A stretch of 64,000 nt of DNA from Domibacillus indicus. Its GTDB lineage: Bacteria; Bacillota; Bacilli; Bacillales; Domibacillaceae. This document shows, piece after piece, positions 23,448 to 32,993 of the stretch. The notes under the pieces were generated by a model. It had not been told where the DNA came from, made no database searches, and was given only the letters and a program-made list of their open reading frames with translations. Both the position numbers and the translations under genes were made by a program. The stretch is from positions 1 through 64,000 of the forward strand of contig NZ_JAMBOO010000003.1 in NCBI RefSeq assembly GCF_023715895.1, in the 5' to 3' direction. The number at the start of each line of letters is the position of its first letter. Position 1 is the first letter of the stretch.

Positions 23448-26114
23448 TTATACAACTAGCTCGCTATTACGTTTCTCATGTTTAATTGCAGCTTGGGCTG
23501 CAGCGAGACGCGCAAGCGGAACCCGGTATGGCGAACAGCTTACATAATCCAAACCTTGCAGGTAACAAAATTCAATTGAACTTTTTTCTCCTCCATGTTC
23601 GCCGCAAATACCTGTTTTTAAAGCTGGTTTCGTTTTTCTTCCCAGCTCTACTCCCATTTTGACAAGCTGCCCCACACCTTCTTGATCTAGAACGGCAAAC
23701 GGATTTTCCGGCAGGATTTTTTCGTCTACATAGCTTTTTAAGAATTTACCTTCGGCGTCGTCACGGCTAAAGCCAAAAGTCGTCTGGGTTAAGTCATTTG
23801 TTCCAAAGGAGAAAAAGTCCGCCACTTCTGCAATTTGATCAGCTGTAAGAGCTGCGCGTGGAATTTCAATCATTGTGCCGATTGTAAAATCAATCTGAAT
23901 TCCTGTTTCCTGCTGTATTTGAGAAGCTGTAGCTATAACGGTCTGGCGCATCAGTTTAAGTTCATTCACATGGCCGACAAGAGGAATCATAATTTCTGGC
24001 TTCACCGCAGTTCCTTTTTTAACCAGTTCTGTTGCTGCGTAAAAAATGGCTTCTGCCTGCATTTGATAGATTTCAGGATGAATAATACCGAGACGGCAGC
24101 CGCGATGGCCCAGCATTGGATTTGATTCGTCTAATTGTTTCACTTTTTTCAATAAAAACTCTGTCTCTTTTAATTCTGGAGACTCTGGCTCTGTCAGCTG
24201 CAGCTTCGCTGCTTCTGCGATTAACTGCTCTTTATCTGGAAGAAACTCGTGTAATGGCGGATCTAGCAGCCGGATGGTAACCGGGAGCTCCTGCATGACT
24301 TCAAAAATCCCTTCAAAATCACTTTGCTGCATTGGCAATAGTTTTTCTAATGCATTTTTCCTTTCTTCCTCTGTTTGAGCAAGAATCATTTCTTGTACAA
24401 TAGGAACCCGCTTTGCATCCATAAACATATGCTCTGTGCGGCATAAGCCGATGCCGCCTGCACCAAATTCGAGTGCTTTTTGCGTATCTTCCGGATTATC
24501 CGCATTTGCCCGCACACCCAGCGTTCTTTCCTGGTCTGCCCAAGAAAGCAAAAGTTCAAACTCTTCTGAAAGTTCCGGATCGATCATTGGAATTTCTCCC
24601 TGTATCACTTCACCTGTTCCACCATCCATTGTAATAACATCGAGATGCTTAATAATAATATCCCCGATTTGAAACTGCTTTTTCTTAACATCGATTTTTA
24701 AAGACTCACATCCACAAATACAGGCTTTCCCCATTCCTCTGGCTACAACAGCCGCATGACTTGTCATGCCGCCCCGGCTCGTCACAACTCCTTCTGAAGC
24801 AATAATGCCATGGATGTCATCCGGTGTGGTTTCGGGACGAACGAGAATGACCTTTTCCCCTTGATTCTTTAACGTTTCCGCTTCATCAGGATCAAACACC
24901 ACTTTTCCGGTTGCAGCTCCCGGTGAGGCCGGCAGTCCCTGTGCAAGAACCGTTTTTTCATATTGATCATCGATTCTGCGATGAAGCAGCTGATTTAACT
25001 GTTCTGGTTCTACCCGCAGAATAGCTTCTCTTATATCAATAACACCTTCTTGGACCATCTCTACAGCAATTCGGATAGCTGCCTGTGCGGTACGTTTTCC
25101 ATTTCGAGTCTGAAGAATAAACAATTTTCCACGTTCCACTGTAAACTCAATATCCTGCATGTCTTTATAATGAGACTCAAGACGGCGGCACATGCCTGTA
25201 AACTCTTCAAAAACATCCGGCATATCATCTTTGAGCGTTTGAATTGGGTGAGGCGTGCGGATTCCGGCGACTACATCCTCTCCTTGAGCATTGATTAGAT
25301 ACTCCCCGTAGAGAAGCGGCTCCCCTGTAGATGGATTTCGGGTAAAAGCGACCCCGGTTCCAGAATCTTCTCCCATATTCCCAAAAACCATGCTTTGAAT
25401 ATTAACAGCTGTGCCATGATGGTCCGGGATTTTATTCAAACGGCGGTAAATAATCGCCCGCTGGTTATTCCAGGAATCAAATACAGCGTTTATGGCCAAG
25501 AAAAGCTGCTCCATAGGGTTCTGTGGAAAATCTTGTTTCGTATGCTTCTTGACAATTTTCTTGTAACCATCAATCACTTCTTTCCAATCTTCAGCGGTTA
25601 GTTCAGGATCGGAATGATAGCCTTTTTGTTCTCTTACCTCGTCTAGATACTGCTCGAAGTAAAAGACATCCACTTCTAAAACAACATTACAAAACATTTG
25701 AATAAAACGGCGGTATGAATCATAAGCAAAACGAGGATTATTTGTTAATTCTGCTATTGCTTCAACAGTCAGGTCATTCATGCCAAGATTCAGGACTGTG
25801 TCCATCATCCCTGGCATAGAAAATACAGAACCTGAGCGTACAGATACAAGCAGAGGGTTTAAATGATCTCCAAGTTTTTTACCGGTTCTTTCTTCAAGGC
25901 GGCGCAAGGAGGCAAGCACTTCATCTTTTACTTCATCCTGAATGGTTTTTCCCGCTTCATAATAAGCGTTGCAGGCTTGTGTAGAAATCGTAAACCCATA
26001 AGGAACTGGCAGACCAATATTCGTCATTTCGGCCAGATTGGCCCCTTTTCCGCCTAGAATTTCTTTCATTCCACTATGCCCTTCATCAAACATATACACC
26101 ATTCTTCTCATCAT
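23448..26114 (-). CDS. ppdK: Pyruvate, phosphate dikinase
   Basis: The 888-aa enzyme interconverts pyruvate, ATP and phosphate with phosphoenolpyruvate, AMP and pyrophosphate. The N-terminal nucleotide-binding region opens with GGKGANLAEMTNIGLPVPYG. The swivelling domain carries the catalytic histidine in GGMTSHAAVVARGMGKA (about residue 455). The C-terminal PEP domain contains GIGLCRTEHMF and ends CGEHGGEKSSIEFC. Length and order are complete. The ATG follows GAGAGGAG and overlaps the stop of the regulator gene by 4 bases. In bacteria living on acids, alcohols or acetoin this enzyme supplies PEP for gluconeogenesis, and also for PTS phosphate flow. Confidence 0.93.
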   Translation of the reverse strand: MMRRMVYMFDEGHSGMKEILGGKGANLAEMTNIGLPVPYGFTISTQACNAYYEAGKTIQDEVKDEVLASLRRLEERTGKKLGDHLNPLLVSVRSGSVFSMPGMMDTVLNLGMNDLTVEAIAELTNNPRFAYDSYRRFIQMFCNVVLEVDVFYFEQYLDEVREQKGYHSDPELTAEDWKEVIDGYKKIVKKHTKQDFPQNPMEQLFLAINAVFDSWNNQRAIIYRRLNKIPDHHGTAVNIQSMVFGNMGEDSGTGVAFTRNPSTGEPLLYGEYLINAQGEDVVAGIRTPHPIQTLKDDMPDVFEEFTGMCRRLESHYKDMQDIEFTVERGKLFILQTRNGKRTAQAAIRIAVEMVQEGVIDIREAILRVEPEQLNQLLHRRIDDQYEKTVLAQGLPASPGAATGKVVFDPDEAETLKNQGEKVILVRPETTPDDIHGIIASEGVVTSRGGMTSHAAVVARGMGKACICGCESLKIDVKKKQFQIGDIIIKHLDVITMDGGTGEVIQGEIPMIDPELSEEFELLLSWADQERTLGVRANADNPEDTQKALEFGAGGIGLCRTEHMFMDAKRVPIVQEMILAQTEEERKNALEKLLPMQQSDFEGIFEVMQELPVTIRLLDPPLHEFLPDKEQLIAEAAKLQLTEPESPELKETEFLLKKVKQLDESNPMLGHRGCRLGIIHPEIYQMQAEAIFYAATELVKKGTAVKPEIMIPLVGHVNELKLMRQTVIATASQIQQETGIQIDFTIGTMIEIPRAALTADQIAEVADFFSFGTNDLTQTTFGFSRDDAEGKFLKSYVDEKILPENPFAVLDQEGVGQLVKMGVELGRKTKPALKTGICGEHGGEKSSIEFCYLQGLDYVSCSPYRVPLARLAAAQAAIKHEKRNSELVV

Positions 26115-26929
26115 TGAAAACTCCTCTCCATATTTAGTATCTCAATCACATCGTTTGCCGTTTCCTCAATCGCTTTATTAGACACATTGATGATTGGGCA
26201 GCCAACCCGCTTCATAATTTTTTCAGCGTAGTCTAGTTCTTCTAGGATACGGTCGAACCGTGCATAACTGGAATCCTGCTGCAGGCCAAGCTTTTTTAAG
26301 CGTTCCTTACGAATCACATTTAAGCTGTCAGGAGTAATAACAAGGCCTACACACTTATTTTTTGGAATACTAAAAAGTTCAACGGGTGCAGTAACTTCGG
26401 GAACGAGAGGGATATTCGCCACTTTGTACCCTTTATACGCCAGATACATCGAAAGCGGTGTTTTAGATGTACGGGATACACCAATCAAGACAATATCCGC
26501 CTTTAAAATCCCTTCGACATCACGGGCATCATCGTATTTTACAGCGAACTCAATGGCTTCTACCTTCTGAAAATAGCGTTCGTCCAATTTTCTCATTAAA
26601 CCAGGTTCGTGAATGGGTGCCCTCTGAAACGTTGTTGCAAAGGCATTCATTAATGGATGAAGCAGATCCACCGCTAAAATATTCTCTTCTTCAGCCCGCT
26701 TATTTAAATAACTTCTCAGCGAGTCTATTACGATTGTGTAGGCAATAATGGAATTATTTTGTTTGGCTTCCTTAATGACGTTTTCTATATCAGAGACTTC
26801 ATCGACATAAGAATTTTGACGTATTTCAAGCTCTTCTCCGACAAATTGAGTAGCAACCGCCCTTACAACAAATTCAGCCGTTTCGCCAACAGAGTCCGAT
26901 AAAAGATAAACGGTTGCCTTTTTGCTCAT
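26111..26929 (-). CDS. Pyruvate, phosphate dikinase regulatory protein (kinase/pyrophosphorylase)
   Basis: The 272-aa protein is of the DUF299 family (YqfL in B. subtilis). It opens VYLLSDSVGETAEFVVRAVA and carries the P-loop-like GVSRTSKTPLSMYLAYKG at about residues 150-167, then NIPLVPEV. Family members use ADP to phosphorylate, and phosphate to dephosphorylate, a threonine next to the catalytic histidine of PPDK. The gene overlaps ppdK by 4 bases, which confirms the pairing. A good ribosome binding site (AGAGGTGA) precedes the ATG. Confidence 0.92.
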   Translation of the reverse strand: MSKKATVYLLSDSVGETAEFVVRAVATQFVGEELEIRQNSYVDEVSDIENVIKEAKQNNSIIAYTIVIDSLRSYLNKRAEEENILAVDLLHPLMNAFATTFQRAPIHEPGLMRKLDERYFQKVEAIEFAVKYDDARDVEGILKADIVLIGVSRTSKTPLSMYLAYKGYKVANIPLVPEVTAPVELFSIPKNKCVGLVITPDSLNVIRKERLKKLGLQQDSSYARFDRILEELDYAEKIMKRVGCPIINVSNKAIEETANDVIEILNMERSFQ

Positions 26930-27114
26930 ATGACTTCACCTCTGTGTTTATCCTTCTTGTTTAATGCATCTCTATCTATACATTTTAAGAGAGCAGTTTA
27001 ACTTGTTGCTTTTCAGTGGGCCTAACAAAAAAGATTCAACATTATAATTGTTTTTAATATTCTGACTTAATGAAATAGAGATCGTCTCCTCATTAAAGCA
27101 AGAGCATATTTGGC

Positions 27115-28092
27115 TTACTTGAAGCTTTTTTCACCTTGCTTTAACTTTGTTTCCTCTAAAACTTTTACGGCAGACGGCTCATCAATAACTAAGACATCAA
27201 TCAATCCTGCTTTTAGAACGCCTATAATACTATCTTTTTTAAAAGTACCTTCTGTTATGGCAATTACAAGAGGGATTCTTTTTAGTTGTTCTAAAGAAAG
27301 GCCTACTACTTTTTCATTTAATGGATGATTGACTGCTTTTCCGCTCTTATCAAAAAAACGAAATCCAATGTCACCAACCGCTCCAGCTTTACAAAGCTCA
27401 TTTAGATCATCGTTTTGTAAATATCCAACTTTCTGTAGTGTTGATTCATACAACGGATTTCCAATGCCAATAACGGCTACTTCTGTGCTTGCGCCTTCTT
27501 CCAATACAGAACGGATGTCGGAAAGTTGCAAAAATTTTTCTTTCATTTCAGCTGACTCCATAATAGCTGGTGCATAAAGGTAAGAACATATTCCCTGCAT
27601 CTTTTTTGACAGTTCGTAAGCAAGATGATTTGAATGGATCTCTATATGGTTGCGGCCAATTCCGCCTTCCAGAGGGACAATTTTTATATTTTCTCTTTTA
27701 TCCAAAGGGTACTGCTGCACCATTTGGGCTAGAGTTGTTCCCCAGGAGATCCCTAACCTGCTTATATTTCTCACTCGCCTTGAAACATAATTTGCACCCG
27801 CTAATGCTACCGCTGCTTTTATTGTTTCTGAATTAGTCGTGTTAACAGGGACTACTACCGCCTCTTTAATACCGTATTCTTCTTCAAGTTGCCGTTCCAG
27901 CTCTACTGTATGAACCGCTTCATCTCGAATGGAAACTTTAACAATTCCATATTCTTTTGCTCTGTGAAGAGTTCTTGCCACAATAGGCCGCGACATACCA
28001 ATTTTCTTAGAGATCTGCGCTTGAGTCCAGCCTCCCTGATAATAAAGCTCAGCCACCTTAACCATAAGGCGTTTCTCTTCTTTTTCAGTCAT
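27115..28092 (-). CDS. SorC-family transcriptional regulator at the end of the aco-type operon
   Basis: The 325-aa protein has a helix-turn-helix GWTQAQISKKIGMSRPIVAR (residues about 20-39). It is followed by a SorC effector domain with LGISWGTTLAQMV, IKIVPLEGGIG and EVAVIGIGNPLYES. It is clearly paralogous to the regulator at 13222-14166; the recognition helices differ only modestly (MSRPIVARTL against ISRPVISKLL). It starts 60 bases after lpdA and is probably co-transcribed. In Bacillus, aco operons are normally driven by the sigma-54 activator AcoR. No AcoR is present here, and a SorC-type regulator takes its place. Confidence 0.83.
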   Translation of the reverse strand: MTEKEEKRLMVKVAELYYQGGWTQAQISKKIGMSRPIVARTLHRAKEYGIVKVSIRDEAVHTVELERQLEEEYGIKEAVVVPVNTTNSETIKAAVALAGANYVSRRVRNISRLGISWGTTLAQMVQQYPLDKRENIKIVPLEGGIGRNHIEIHSNHLAYELSKKMQGICSYLYAPAIMESAEMKEKFLQLSDIRSVLEEGASTEVAVIGIGNPLYESTLQKVGYLQNDDLNELCKAGAVGDIGFRFFDKSGKAVNHPLNEKVVGLSLEQLKRIPLVIAITEGTFKKDSIIGVLKAGLIDVLVIDEPSAVKVLEETKLKQGEKSFK

Positions 28093-28152
28093 CTTGTCTG
28101 AGGTTGCCTCCCCTCTGGGAAAACAGGAGGCCCGTTTGCTGGCCCCTGTGTA

Positions 28153-29544
28153 TTAATTCTTTTGCTCTTTGCGCAACTTGTTGACAACATGAACTGCCGC
28201 TTCAAAAAATGTTTCCGAGATCGTTGGGTGCGGATGAATCATTTTGGCTGCTTCATCCACTGTGCCTTCTAAATACATAAAGGCAGAGGCCTCAGAGATC
28301 ATTTCCGTTACGTGCGGGCCGGCCATCACCACACCGATGATTTCACCGTACTTCGCTTCGTAAATGATCTTCGTAAATCCTTCCGGCTCGCCGGCTGCCA
28401 GCGCTTTGCCGCTTCCGGCAAAATCAAATTTTTCAACCCGTACGTCTATCCCCTGCGCTTTTGCTTCGTCTTCTGTTAAGCCAACCCCCGCAATTTCCGG
28501 CAGTGTATAAATACAGCGCGGCATCACTTTGTAGTCGATTACATCCGGTACGCCGGCTGCATTATTTGCCGCGACGACTCCTTCCGCGCTTGCCGCGTGG
28601 GCCAGCTGCCAGCCGCCGATTACATCGCCGACCGCGTAAACGTTGGGACTGCTCGTTTCCATTCGCTCGTTTACAGCGATAAACGGCCCGTTCATGTCCA
28701 GGTTCAGCTCACCGGATGCAGATACATTCGGCCGTCTTCCTGTGCTGACAAGCAGTGTATCAGCTTCCACCTCAAACTCTTTTTCTTTCGCATCCACACA
28801 GGTGACGATTTTAATCCCGTTTTCTTCCCGCACCGACTGCACTTTCGCTTTTGTTTGAACCGCGACGCCTTTTTTCTTCAGCGCTTTCGTTAACAGCTTG
28901 GCTGCTTCTGCATCCTCTGTCGGTACAATTCGATCCGCTGCTTCCACAATCGTGACCTTTGACTTGAGAGAAGCGAAGATGCAGGCAAATTCTACACCGA
29001 TCACCCCTCCGCCGATAATGACGACGGACTTTGGAATTTCCGGAATATCAAAAATCGTGTCACTCGTATCAAAGTGGACTGAGTCAAGGCCGGGAATTGG
29101 CGGCACAGCCGGCGTTGAACCAGTCGCAACAATAACTTTCTTCGCCAGCATCGTTTCTTCACCGGATTCCGTTTTGACCACGACAAGCCCGCCTTCTTTC
29201 ACCGTGCCGAAGCCGTTATAAACATCGATTTTGCCCTGTTTCAGCAAAAATGCAATGCCGCCGCGCAGCCGTTCAATCACGTCATTTTTCCGCTTTTTCA
29301 TTTTATCGAACGAAAGCGTCATTTCCCCGGTTTCAATACCCCAGTTCTTTGCTTTTTCGATCGATTCTATGATTTCTGCATGCTTGAGCAGCGTTTTAGA
29401 CGGAATGCAGCCGCGGTTTAAGCATGTGCCGCCTAAAAAATCTGGTTCTACTAATGCTGTCCTTTTGCCAAGCTCCGCTGCATGAAGCGCCGCGACATAC
29501 CCACCCGGTCCGCCTCCTACAACGACAATATCGTATGATGTCAT
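28153..29544 (-). CDS. Dihydrolipoyl dehydrogenase (E3)
   Basis: The 463-aa flavoenzyme reoxidises lipoamide on E2 and reduces NAD. It has the FAD motif VVVGGGPGGYVAALHAAELG, the redox-active disulfide GGTCLNRGCIPSKTLL, the NAD-binding VVIIGGGVIGVEFACIF and the interface motif HPHPTISETFFEAA with the catalytic histidine. It is the fourth gene of the E1alpha-E1beta-E2-E3 operon, 12 bases after E2. It is therefore a dedicated E3 (AcoL type) rather than the housekeeping pdhD, which cannot be assessed from this window. Confidence 0.9.
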   Translation of the reverse strand: MTSYDIVVVGGGPGGYVAALHAAELGKRTALVEPDFLGGTCLNRGCIPSKTLLKHAEIIESIEKAKNWGIETGEMTLSFDKMKKRKNDVIERLRGGIAFLLKQGKIDVYNGFGTVKEGGLVVVKTESGEETMLAKKVIVATGSTPAVPPIPGLDSVHFDTSDTIFDIPEIPKSVVIIGGGVIGVEFACIFASLKSKVTIVEAADRIVPTEDAEAAKLLTKALKKKGVAVQTKAKVQSVREENGIKIVTCVDAKEKEFEVEADTLLVSTGRRPNVSASGELNLDMNGPFIAVNERMETSSPNVYAVGDVIGGWQLAHAASAEGVVAANNAAGVPDVIDYKVMPRCIYTLPEIAGVGLTEDEAKAQGIDVRVEKFDFAGSGKALAAGEPEGFTKIIYEAKYGEIIGVVMAGPHVTEMISEASAFMYLEGTVDEAAKMIHPHPTISETFFEAAVHVVNKLRKEQKN

Positions 29545-29556
29545 CAGTTACACTCC

Positions 29557-30891
29557 TTATACAAGCAGCTCATATGGATTTTCTAAAATGTCTTTCAGCT
29601 CCGTTAAAAAGGCGGCTGCCGGTGCTCCATCAATCACACGGTGGTCAAATGACAAGCTGAGTGTCATCATCGGCCGGATTTCAAGCGCTCCGTTTACCGC
29701 AACTGGCTTGTCCTGCATCCGTCCTACGCCTAAGATGGCGCTTTCCGGCTGATTAATGACCGGCGTAAACATATCAACGGCATACATACCAACATTGCTG
29801 ATCGTAAACGTGGACCCTTTCATTTGATCAGGGAGCAGCTTATTTTCACGCGCCCGCTGGCTGATTTCTTTTGCATCCTGTGTCAGCTCCGCCAGCCCCT
29901 TAGCGAGCACATCTTTAATGACCGGCACCATTAAGCCGTCCGCCACCGCTACGGCAAGGCCAAGGTGAACGTGGCCGTGCTGGACGATTTCATCGCCTTC
30001 AAGCGATACGTTGATTTCTGGATGCCGTGCTAGAGCTGCGGCTGTTGCTTTCATTAAAATTTCTGTGTATGACAAGCGGAAGCCCGTCTGCTTTTCCACA
30101 ATCGGCAGAAGCGATGCACGCAGTTCTTTTACTTTTGTCATATCAATCTCGCTCGTCATCGTGACGTGAGGTGCTGTCTGCTTGCTCTGTACCATACGTT
30201 CAGCGATCACTTTACGCATACCCGACATTTTTTTGCGCGTCGATGTATCCGCAGCAGGCACTGTTGTGCGTTTGGCGGAAATCACATCCTGCTTCACGAC
30301 TTTGCCATTGGCGCCGCTTCCCTGCACAGTGGACAAATCGACACCTTCTCCTGCCGCAACCTTGCGGGCAAGCGGTGTTGCTTTCGCCTCAGCCGGACTG
30401 CCCTCTGTGTGAGCGGTTACGTCTTTTTTATGCACGCGTCCGTTCGGGCCGCTTCCCTGTACCTCACGAAGCTCGATTCCTTCTGTCCGGGCAAGATGCC
30501 GGGCAGCTGGGGTTGCCCGCGGTTTTTCACCATCCGCCAGTGTCTGCGCTGTTGATGCTTCGGCTGGCTGTGCAGCAGTCGATGCTTCAGCTGGGGCGTC
30601 TTCTTCTTGCTCCGAACCAGATACACCCGGTGCTTCTTGTGGCACAGCTTCTCCTTCGGTTCCAATGTAGCCGATTACATGATTGACCGGCACCTGGTCA
30701 TCTTCCCCGAAATATCGCTTTAATAAAATGCCTTCGTCATATGACTCTACTTCAATATTGATTTTGTCCGTCATAATTTCAAAAAGCGGCTCGCCAATGT
30801 CGACGCTGTCTCCCTCTTCCTTAAACCATTGAAGGAGGGTTCCCGTTTCCATTGTGCTGCTCAGCTTTGGCATAAAAATTTCTTTCGCCAT
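29557..30891 (-). CDS. E2 dihydrolipoamide acyltransferase with tandem E3/E1-binding domains
   Basis: The 444-aa E2 has one lipoyl domain (residues 1-80, lipoylated Lys43 in MTDKINIEVES) and an Ala/Pro/Glu-rich linker. It then has two peripheral subunit-binding domains in a row: about 126-158 with VQGSGPNGRVHKKDV and about 171-203 with VQGSGANGKVVKQDV. The catalytic domain runs from about 218, with the active histidine in SFDHRVIDGAPAAAF. Most E2 proteins have a single binding domain, so the duplication is notable. In an acetoin dehydrogenase complex it transfers the acetyl group to CoA. GGAGGGAG precedes the ATG. Confidence 0.88.
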   Translation of the reverse strand: MAKEIFMPKLSSTMETGTLLQWFKEEGDSVDIGEPLFEIMTDKINIEVESYDEGILLKRYFGEDDQVPVNHVIGYIGTEGEAVPQEAPGVSGSEQEEDAPAEASTAAQPAEASTAQTLADGEKPRATPAARHLARTEGIELREVQGSGPNGRVHKKDVTAHTEGSPAEAKATPLARKVAAGEGVDLSTVQGSGANGKVVKQDVISAKRTTVPAADTSTRKKMSGMRKVIAERMVQSKQTAPHVTMTSEIDMTKVKELRASLLPIVEKQTGFRLSYTEILMKATAAALARHPEINVSLEGDEIVQHGHVHLGLAVAVADGLMVPVIKDVLAKGLAELTQDAKEISQRARENKLLPDQMKGSTFTISNVGMYAVDMFTPVINQPESAILGVGRMQDKPVAVNGALEIRPMMTLSLSFDHRVIDGAPAAAFLTELKDILENPYELLV

Positions 30892-30906
30892 CGTTCTCCC
30901 TCCTTC

Positions 30907-31914
30907 TTACTTGTTTTTCACCGTTTCTTTTACAGCCGCAATAATATCCGGCACCTGCGGTGTTGCCGCTTTTTCAAGTGTCGGGTTGTACGGAATTGGC
31001 ACTGCCAATCCGCCCAGGCGCTTGATCGGCGCGTCTAGGTAGTCAAATGCTTCACTTTCCGCAATCATACTAGCAATTTCCCCGCCAATACCGCCACGCT
31101 TCACCGCTTCATGGGCCACAATAAGGCGTCCCGTTTTCTTGACAGACTCAATAATGGTTTCTTCATCGAGCGGCACAATCGTGCGCGGATCGATAACTTC
31201 AACACTGATGCCTTCTTTTTCGAGCTCTGCGGCTGCTTCAAGCGCTTTATGAACCATAATCGCTGTTGCGACAATCGTTACGTCTGTTCCTTCCCGCTTT
31301 ACGTCAGCTTTTCCGAGCGGAATAGAGTATTGTTCTTCCGGCACGTGACCAGATGTTCTGTATAGCAATTTATGTTCGTAGAAAACAACTGGGTTATCAT
31401 CATCCATCGCTGCTTTTAGAAGTCCTTTTACATCGTAAGCTGTAGAAGGCTGGACCACTTTCAATCCTGGAATGTGCGCCATCCACGCTTCTAAGCTTTG
31501 CGAGTGCTGGGCAGCCGCGCCTGTTCCAGACCCAGCCGGTGTGCGAAGCACCATTGGCACTTTTCCTTTACCGCCAAACATATAACGTGTTTTCGCGGCC
31601 TGGTTGACCATCTGGTCCATGGCAATTGTAATAAAGTCCGAGAATTGCAGTTCCAAAATCGGACGCATACCCGTCAAAGCCGCCCCAACCGCTGCACCGG
31701 AAATCGCCGCTTCTGAAATCGGTGTATTGCGCACACGCTCCGGACCAAACTCTTCAATCATGCCGCGCGTGACACCGAATGCACCGCCGTATACTCCTAT
31801 ATCTTCTCCAAGAATAAATACATCGCTGTTTTGGCGCATTTCCTGGCTCATCGCTTCTCGAACGGCTTCTAAATACGTAATCTCTCTTGTTTTTTCCGCT
31901 GTTGTCGTTGTCAT
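30907..31914 (-). CDS. Acetoin dehydrogenase-type E1 beta subunit
   Basis: The 335-aa protein is the beta chain of a thiamine diphosphate-dependent E1. It contains [20 protein letters not shown], the FADFI-equivalent [20 protein letters not shown] and a C-terminal transketolase fold with [16 protein letters not shown]. With the alpha chain it cleaves acetoin (or a 2-oxo acid) and reductively acylates the lipoyl group of E2. GGAGGGACG precedes the ATG. Gene order alpha-beta-E2-E3 equals acoABCL of B. subtilis. The sequence alone does not prove acetoin as substrate. Confidence 0.85.
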   Translation of the reverse strand: MTTTTAEKTREITYLEAVREAMSQEMRQNSDVFILGEDIGVYGGAFGVTRGMIEEFGPERVRNTPISEAAISGAAVGAALTGMRPILELQFSDFITIAMDQMVNQAAKTRYMFGGKGKVPMVLRTPAGSGTGAAAQHSQSLEAWMAHIPGLKVVQPSTAYDVKGLLKAAMDDDNPVVFYEHKLLYRTSGHVPEEQYSIPLGKADVKREGTDVTIVATAIMVHKALEAAAELEKEGISVEVIDPRTIVPLDEETIIESVKKTGRLIVAHEAVKRGGIGGEIASMIAESEAFDYLDAPIKRLGGLAVPIPYNPTLEKAATPQVPDIIAAVKETVKNK

Positions 31915-31933
31915 CTTTATCGTCCCTCCTATT

Positions 31934-32917
31934 TTACGCGTACACGTCTTCTTCTAAAGTATCAATCGATGGTTCTGGGCTCGCTTCCGCAAAACGTACC
32001 GCTTCTTCAATTTCCTGATTGGCTTCTTTCTGCAAGGTTTTCGCCTCTTCTTCGGTGAAGACACCCGCTTCGATCAGCGTTTCCTTAAAACGTTTAATAC
32101 CGTCTTTCGCTCTCCACTCATTTTCTTCCTCACGCGTACGGTATTTTTTCGCATCGCTTTTTGAGTGGCCTTTCCAGCGGTATGTTTTCATTTCAATCAA
32201 TGTCGGTCCGTTGCCCTCACGTGCATTTTGAACCGCCGCGTCTACCGTATTCATAATGTCAATCATGTCGCAGCCATCAACGATTTTACCTGGAATCCCG
32301 TAACCCGCCGCGCGGTCCGCAATGTTTTCTACACGTGTCATATCTTTGACAGGGCCGGACATGCCGTACTGATTGTTTTCACAAATAAACACAACTGGCA
32401 AATCCCAAATAGCCGCAAGGTTGACGGCTTCATGAAAGCTTCCTTCATTGGACGCCCCGTCTCCAAAGAAGCAGAGTACTACATAATCCTCATTTCTCAT
32501 TTTGGATGTTAAGGCTGCTCCAACTGCAAGTGGAATGCCGCCGCCTACGATCCCGTTCGCACCCAAGTTGCCTTTTTCTACGTCAGCAATATGCATCGAG
32601 CCGCCTTTCCCTTTACAGTAACCGGTTTCACGTCCAAAAAGCTCAGCCATCATTTTATTGACGTCGCCTTCTTTAGAAATACAGTGCCCATGGCCACGAT
32701 GAGTAGAAACAATTTTGTCTCTCGATTCAAGTACGGCGATCGATCCAGCCGCTGATGCTTCCTGTCCGACGCAAAGGTGCGTTGTCCCGTGAATAAGCCC
32801 CTTTGCAAAAAACTGGTCTACTTTTTCGTCAAAGTAGCGGATCAGCCACATTTCTTTATACAAATCTTTTAGTTTTTCATCCGTGATCGAAGTAGGCAGC
32901 TTTAGTTTTGTTACCAT
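31934..32917 (-). CDS. Acetoin dehydrogenase-type E1 alpha subunit (TPP-dependent)
   Basis: The 327-aa protein has the thiamine diphosphate motif [20 protein letters not shown] with ENNQYGMS, and the substrate-side segment [20 protein letters not shown]. The last is typical of AcoA and distinguishes it from branched-chain E1 alpha. It begins the operon; GGGAGGAT lies 7 bases before the ATG. The promoter (TTGACT, 17 bases, TAAGAT) and a SorC-type operator are 20-76 bases upstream of the start. The operator ends only 20 bases before the ATG. Regulation by the downstream SorC-family protein is therefore likely. Confidence 0.86.
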   Translation of the reverse strand: MVTKLKLPTSITDEKLKDLYKEMWLIRYFDEKVDQFFAKGLIHGTTHLCVGQEASAAGSIAVLESRDKIVSTHRGHGHCISKEGDVNKMMAELFGRETGYCKGKGGSMHIADVEKGNLGANGIVGGGIPLAVGAALTSKMRNEDYVVLCFFGDGASNEGSFHEAVNLAAIWDLPVVFICENNQYGMSGPVKDMTRVENIADRAAGYGIPGKIVDGCDMIDIMNTVDAAVQNAREGNGPTLIEMKTYRWKGHSKSDAKKYRTREEENEWRAKDGIKRFKETLIEAGVFTEEEAKTLQKEANQEIEEAVRFAEASPEPSIDTLEEDVYA

Positions 32918-32936
32918 GATTAATCCTCCCTTTACT

Positions 32937-32993
32937 TTTGTTCAGTCGTGTTACATTTGTAAAAATCTTATACTGTATGTGTGATTAAGTCAA
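32937..32993 (-). promoter_or_regulatory. Promoter and SorC-type operator of the aco-type operon
   Basis: On the minus strand TTGACT (32993-32988), 17 bases, and TAAGAT (32970-32965) form a sigma-A promoter. TTACAAATGTAACACGACTG followed by AACAAA (32962-32937) comes directly after it. This agrees with the operator of srlA set 1 at all fixed positions of TTACAAAnGTAACACnnnTGAACAAA. No sigma-54 type -24/-12 promoter of the usual aco kind was seen. Confidence 0.68.

Noticed and set aside
28093-28152. Small hairpin CCTCC/GGAGG between lpdA and the SorC gene as a terminator
   Set aside because: Stem too short and no T run; the two genes are more likely co-transcribed.
30171-30686. Long open frames on the plus strand opposite the E2 gene (up to 171 codons)
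   Set aside because: They are antisense shadows of the GC-rich, Ala/Pro-rich E2 linker; no ribosome binding site, and the minus-strand gene has full family motifs.
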